DNA of 8,811 bases from positions 1 to 8,811 of the forward strand of contig JAJRSV010000417.1 of assembly GCA_024278655.1 (NCBI GenBank), read 5' to 3'. Positions 6,434 to 8,811 of this stretch are shown here, piece by piece. The notes under the pieces are model-generated. The model was not told where the DNA came from. It saw nothing but the letters and a program-made list of their open reading frames with translations, and did no database searches. The translations under genes and the position numbers were made by a program. Origin of the DNA: Bacteroidota bacterium (GTDB taxonomy: Bacteria; Bacteroidota; Ignavibacteria; Ignavibacteriales; Ignavibacteriaceae). The number at the start of each line of letters is the position of its first letter. The stretch's first letter is position 1.

Positions 6434-6634
6434 AGATTTACTGCGCAGTTTCCATTCATTCTTATGCGGATTATCGTCGCTTGCGTTCGGCAGCAGCTTA
6501 ACTTCTTCATCGGAATAAATTCTGTTTTCTTTTTTCCGAACCGCAATATAATCCGGTTAGAAAGAGTTATCTGTTTCGGATAAATAATAAACGCCGTTTC
6601 TTAATTTGGTTTTATCTAAAATAACCTCATTCAT
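6434..6634 (-). pseudogene. Detached 5' part of the methyltransferase, with in-frame TAA at codon 26
   Basis: The ATG at 6634-6632 opens MNEVILDKTKLRNGVYYLSE and runs to F25. It is followed by TAA (6559-6557) and then, in the same frame, PDYIAVRKKENRIYSDEEV and on to EWKLRSKS, reaching the ATG at 6433. The complete frame 6634-5861 is 258 codons including the final stop, a usual length for this kind of methyltransferase. Because the frame is unbroken, a single base change in one codon explains the stop. The upstream start has no Shine-Dalgarno sequence. TAA is the ordinary stop of two neighbouring genes (4809 and 6778 ends), so a reassigned code is unlikely. Confidence 0.7.
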
Positions 6635-6674
6635 TTTGAAAATGTCATTTCAATAGTATCTGTTCTGATTTATT

Positions 6675-6719
6675 CATTCGCGCATTAGCGGCAAAAAATA
6701 AGCCGCGAATGCACGAACG
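6675..6719. repeat. Imperfect 18-bp inverted repeat (dispersed-repeat type)
   Basis: The left arm 6675-6692 (CATTCGCGCATTAGCGGC) pairs with 6702-6719 at 15 of 18 positions around a 9-base A-rich loop (6693-6701). The GCATTCGCGGC / CGAATGCACGAA wording resembles the 'CACGAATGCACGAAT' family of dispersed repeats that I recall from many environmental genomes. There is no U-tract after the stem in either direction; the T-run lies in the loop. Confidence 0.65.
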
Positions 6720-6753
6720 TAAATTTAGATTTAAAACAACTTCTATATAATGC

Positions 6754-6771
6754 AGCGAACTGAAGTTCGCT
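6754..6771. repeat. Perfect 7-bp stem with tetraloop, possible 3' end of the radical SAM message
   Basis: AGCGAAC (6754-6760), loop TGAA, GTTCGCT (6765-6771). On the minus strand it begins 6 bp after the TAA of the radical SAM gene. The wording (GCGAACTTCAGTTCGC) resembles a dispersed repeat found between genes in many genomes. It could help end or stabilise the transcript, but the following GCATTATATAG is not a U-tract. Confidence 0.55.
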
Positions 6772-6777
6772 CTACAT

Positions 6778-8169
6778 TTATCTCGTTAATATCATTCCAG
6801 CTTTTGCTAATAGAGATCTCGATTTAAATCCGATTACCTTTGCGGAAAGCTTGCCGTTTGTTTGTTTTGCTTTGTGGTAATTTACTTCGTTAACTACCCG
6901 TCTTACTGCAAAGTCGTAATACTTTCGGCTGTAAGTTCTTTCAAAGTCTCTTTCGCGGTCGGTGTTGTTTGTCCAGTCAAATTGTTTGGTCTGTTTTGCT
7001 TCAACTTCGTAATAAAGTTCAGTTCCTTTAATCGGGTATGCAATTGTAATCGTAAAATAATCGGGATTAGATAACTTTAAATGAGTTATTGTTTCTTCAA
7101 TATCATTTTCCGTTTCACCCGGATAACCTAACATTATAAAAGTGCCTGTCTCAATTCCGTATTTCTTTGTAAGTTTTATCATCTCCCGCACCTGATCTAC
7201 GTTCACTCTTCTGTCCATTGCATCGATAATTTTCTGCGAACCGCTCTCTGCACCAATCCACACCCTAAAGCAGCCCGAATCTTTCAGCATCGAAATAACT
7301 TCTTCGTTCATTCTGTCCGAACGTGTTATGCACTCATAATTTATTTTCAGGTTTCTTCTTTTAAGTTCGTTTGTAAATTCACTCATCCATTTGTGACTTA
7401 TTGTAAAAACATCATCAACGAACCATAAAGTATCGGGATTATATTCATCTTTCAGCATTTCCAGTTCATCAACAACATTTACAGGCGAGCGGCGGCGATA
7501 GCTTAAGCCGTAAACAGCACGACTGCACCAACGGCACGTGTAAGGGCATCCTCTCATTGTGCTGATTGATACGGCATCCAAACCATGCCGTTCTTTCCAA
7601 ACTTGCTGGTATGAACGGATATTAATTTTATGTCTATTTGGAAACGGCAGATCATCAATATTTTTAATCAATGTTCTATCGTTTGTTAAAACGGGTTTAC
7701 CGGTTTCATCTTTAAATCCAATACCTGCTATTTCTTCTAAACGCTGCTGATTATTTTTATCAAGCGCTTTTATTAACTCGTAGAATGATTCTTCGCCTTC
7801 TCCTATTATTAGATAATCGGCACCGTGGTGTAAAAATTTTTCAGCGTTATATCTTATATCGGGTCCGCCGAGAATTACTTTTGTGTGTGCAAGCTCTTTT
7901 CGGGATTTGACGAAACTTATAATTTCAAGTACATTCAGTTTCGTCATCAGGTTAACGTAAATGCCGAGATAATCGGGAGAGAATTGCAGAAGGTGATTTT
8001 TTAATTCTTCTTTCGAAGAAAATGTTGAATCGAATATTTCGTTGGCAACCCCCTGCTTTTCAAGGTAAGCCGATATGTAAAGGATGCCAAGCGGGGGATA
8101 CGGTTTCATTATCCTTTGTTCGGCAGGGTCGTCTTTTAAAAAATAGCCGTGTGTTAAAAGTATCTTCAT
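6778..8169 (-). CDS. B12-binding-domain radical SAM protein (BchE-like architecture)
   Basis: A 463-residue protein. The N-terminal cobalamin-binding-like domain shows KPYPPLGILYISAYLE (22-37), FDSTF (46-50), LGGPDIRY (100-107) and IGEGEESFYEL (122-132). A linker has the usual DDLPFPNRH (172-180). The radical SAM core holds CPYTCRWC with C208, C212 and C215 binding the 4Fe-4S cluster, then WFVDDVF (249-255) and IGAESGS (305-311). There is no DxHxxG motif. Enzymes of this layout include BchE and the cobalamin-dependent C-methylases; this one is often auto-named magnesium-protoporphyrin monomethyl ester cyclase, but nothing nearby belongs to chlorophyll synthesis, so that name should not be used. 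The start overlaps the upstream methyltransferase stop as ATGA (8166-8169) and has a clear GGAG 8 bases upstream, the best ribosome-binding site in the window. The pairing suggests both act on one substrate. Confidence 0.88.
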   Translation of the reverse strand: MKILLTHGYFLKDDPAEQRIMKPYPPLGILYISAYLEKQGVANEIFDSTFSSKEELKNHLLQFSPDYLGIYVNLMTKLNVLEIISFVKSRKELAHTKVILGGPDIRYNAEKFLHHGADYLIIGEGEESFYELIKALDKNNQQRLEEIAGIGFKDETGKPVLTNDRTLIKNIDDLPFPNRHKINIRSYQQVWKERHGLDAVSISTMRGCPYTCRWCSRAVYGLSYRRRSPVNVVDELEMLKDEYNPDTLWFVDDVFTISHKWMSEFTNELKRRNLKINYECITRSDRMNEEVISMLKDSGCFRVWIGAESGSQKIIDAMDRRVNVDQVREMIKLTKKYGIETGTFIMLGYPGETENDIEETITHLKLSNPDYFTITIAYPIKGTELYYEVEAKQTKQFDWTNNTDRERDFERTYSRKYYDFAVRRVVNEVNYHKAKQTNGKLSAKVIGFKSRSLLAKAGMILTR

Positions 8170-8811
8170 CCCTTTAACTCCATATCAATCAAAAAATGAT
8201 CGGATGCATTCGAAAGGAATGAAAGATTTGAAACAGCACGCTCTGATATTTCCAATACACTCAATAATTTTTCTCTGCGGGAAAAGAAATTATTCAGAAA
8301 AGAAGGCGGAATGAAAAAGCCGATCGGTTTAACTTTTTCTAGTTTGAAATTTTTGCCAAATATATTCAATATATCATTTGGTGAGTAATAATAAGTTTTA
8401 ACTTCTCCGCCGTCAAGCTTTACGTTAAACGGCTTTGCGGAAGCACGTCTGAAAACCTTTTTGAATTTTAGCTTAAGTAAAAAGTAGAATGATTCCCACA
8501 AACAAAATTTCGGCATGATAACAAAAACCACTCTGCCGCTGCTGCTTAATATTTTTGATAACACATCATTTAAGTTTTTCAGCACTTCTTCATCAACGCA
8601 ATTTATCCCGCCGAAGTTAGAAAAGATTAAATCGAATTTTTGCTCGAAGTTAAAATCTACTGGGTTTGCCAAATTCAATTTTTTAATAGTGCAGTTGTCC
8701 GCAGCGCCGTACTTGTTGATTTTTTCTTCCGTCACTTTAAGCATTTCATCCGAGACATCTGTAGCAGTAACTGAATATCCTTTCTTTGCAAAGTAAACAG
8801 CATCTTCACCT
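8166..8811 (-). CDS. Class I SAM-dependent methyltransferase, N-terminus beyond right edge
   Basis: The minus-strand frame is open to the window edge, so the real gene starts outside; the ATG at 8744 is internal. The 22 residues before it, GEDAVYFAKKGYSVTATDVSDE, are plainly the end of motif I and the strand-2 acid (D18 in visible numbering) of a SAM-binding domain. 214 residues are visible. FDLIFSNFGGINCVDE (visible 60-75) is motif IV, GRVVFVIMPKFCLWESFYFL (92-111) is the strand and helix that follow, and the protein ends DHFLIDMELKG. The SNFGxxNC, CLWE and final DHF-L patterns match, from memory, a bacterial methyltransferase group often found beside B12-type radical SAM and glycosyltransferase genes. 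It is translationally coupled to the radical SAM gene by a 4-bp ATGA overlap. The glycine-rich loop proper and about 50-60 residues are missing from the window. Substrate unknown. Confidence 0.82.
   Translation of the reverse strand, partial: GEDAVYFAKKGYSVTATDVSDEMLKVTEEKINKYGAADNCTIKKLNLANPVDFNFEQKFDLIFSNFGGINCVDEEVLKNLNDVLSKILSSSGRVVFVIMPKFCLWESFYFLLKLKFKKVFRRASAKPFNVKLDGGEVKTYYYSPNDILNIFGKNFKLEKVKPIGFFIPPSFLNNFFSRREKLLSVLEISERAVSNLSFLSNASDHFLIDMELKG
8178..8181 (-). promoter_or_regulatory. Shine-Dalgarno GGAG for the radical SAM gene
   Basis: GGAG lies 8 bases before the ATG at 8169, inside the end of the upstream gene. It supports this start and stands out because nearly all other starts in the window lack such a site. 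Confidence 0.5.

Larger units (their letters stand above)
6635..6777. other. Non-coding gap with two palindromic repeats
   Basis: This 143-bp gap separates the radical SAM gene from the interrupted methyltransferase, both on the minus strand. It contains the stem-loops at 6675-6719 and 6754-6771. On the minus strand TACTATTG (6658-6651) is one base from the Bacteroidota TAnnTTTG box, 16 bp before the ATG at 6634, but this is weak. The gap suggests the minus-strand series may not be a single operon. Confidence 0.5.

Noticed and set aside
6557..6559. TAA as a reassigned sense codon
   Set aside because: TAA ends two neighbouring genes at 4809 and 6778, so it works as a normal stop here.
6633..6648. 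Five-codon frame (ATG at 6648) ending in ATGA at the methyltransferase start, as a leader peptide
   Set aside because: Too short to support, with no ribosome-binding site and no attenuator structure downstream.
6675..6771. Rho-independent terminators
   Set aside because: Neither stem is followed by a run of U on either strand; the T-run near 6693-6701 is in the loop.
6778..8169. Magnesium-protoporphyrin monomethyl ester cyclase (BchE)
   Set aside because: The domain layout is shared by a large family, and no chlorophyll or haem gene is nearby.
8515..8796. Open plus-strand frame opposite the right-edge methyltransferase
   Set aside because: The minus strand encodes a recognisable SAM-binding domain through this stretch; the plus frame is a low-complexity Ser/Phe-rich shadow.

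Overview
The window is AT-rich, tightly packed bacterial DNA. Three features point to the Bacteroidota/Chlorobi/Ignavibacteriota side of the tree: most starts have almost no Shine-Dalgarno signal and sit after A/T-rich leaders, lysine and asparagine are heavily used, and the few gaps hold short palindromic repeats that I associate with environmental members of that group. This placement is an inference from style, not a marker-gene result. I see no rRNA, tRNA, transposase, integrase or CRISPR array.

Layout, left to right. Positions 1-602 (minus) hold the N-terminal 200 residues of a multi-pass GT-C type glycosyltransferase that runs off the left edge. Its start lies inside four tandem 7-bp repeats, which also contain the stop of the upstream gene, a PrmC/HemK-like class I methyltransferase (606-1280, minus). 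A 266-bp gap (1281-1546) carries three related copies of an inverted-repeat element. Next comes a radical SAM protein with an N-terminal cobalamin-binding-like domain (1547-3052, minus). From a 57-bp divergent intergenic region, a two-gene plus-strand operon starts: a class I methyltransferase (3110-3829) overlapping by 8 bp a protein with a C-terminal flavin-reductase-like split barrel and an unusual N-terminal half (3822-4784). Converging on it is a minus-strand series: a class I methyltransferase truncated by the right edge (8166-8811), a second B12-type radical SAM protein (6778-8169), a methyltransferase interrupted by an in-frame TAA (5861-6634), and a GT4 glycosyltransferase (4809-5864). 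Two of the junctions in this series are ATGA stop/start overlaps; the 143-bp gap in the middle holds two more palindromic repeats.

Taken together, the window has two cobalamin-type radical SAM enzymes, four SAM-dependent methyltransferases, two glycosyltransferases of different folds and one flavin-reductase-like protein. This looks like part of a locus that builds and modifies a glycosylated cell-surface lipid, polysaccharide or secondary metabolite. The substrate cannot be read from the sequence. The most notable single observation is the nonsense codon in the methyltransferase at 5861-6634. Both sides of the stop stay in one frame, the downstream side looks conserved, and no ATG, GTG or TTG start lies between the stop and residue 68.
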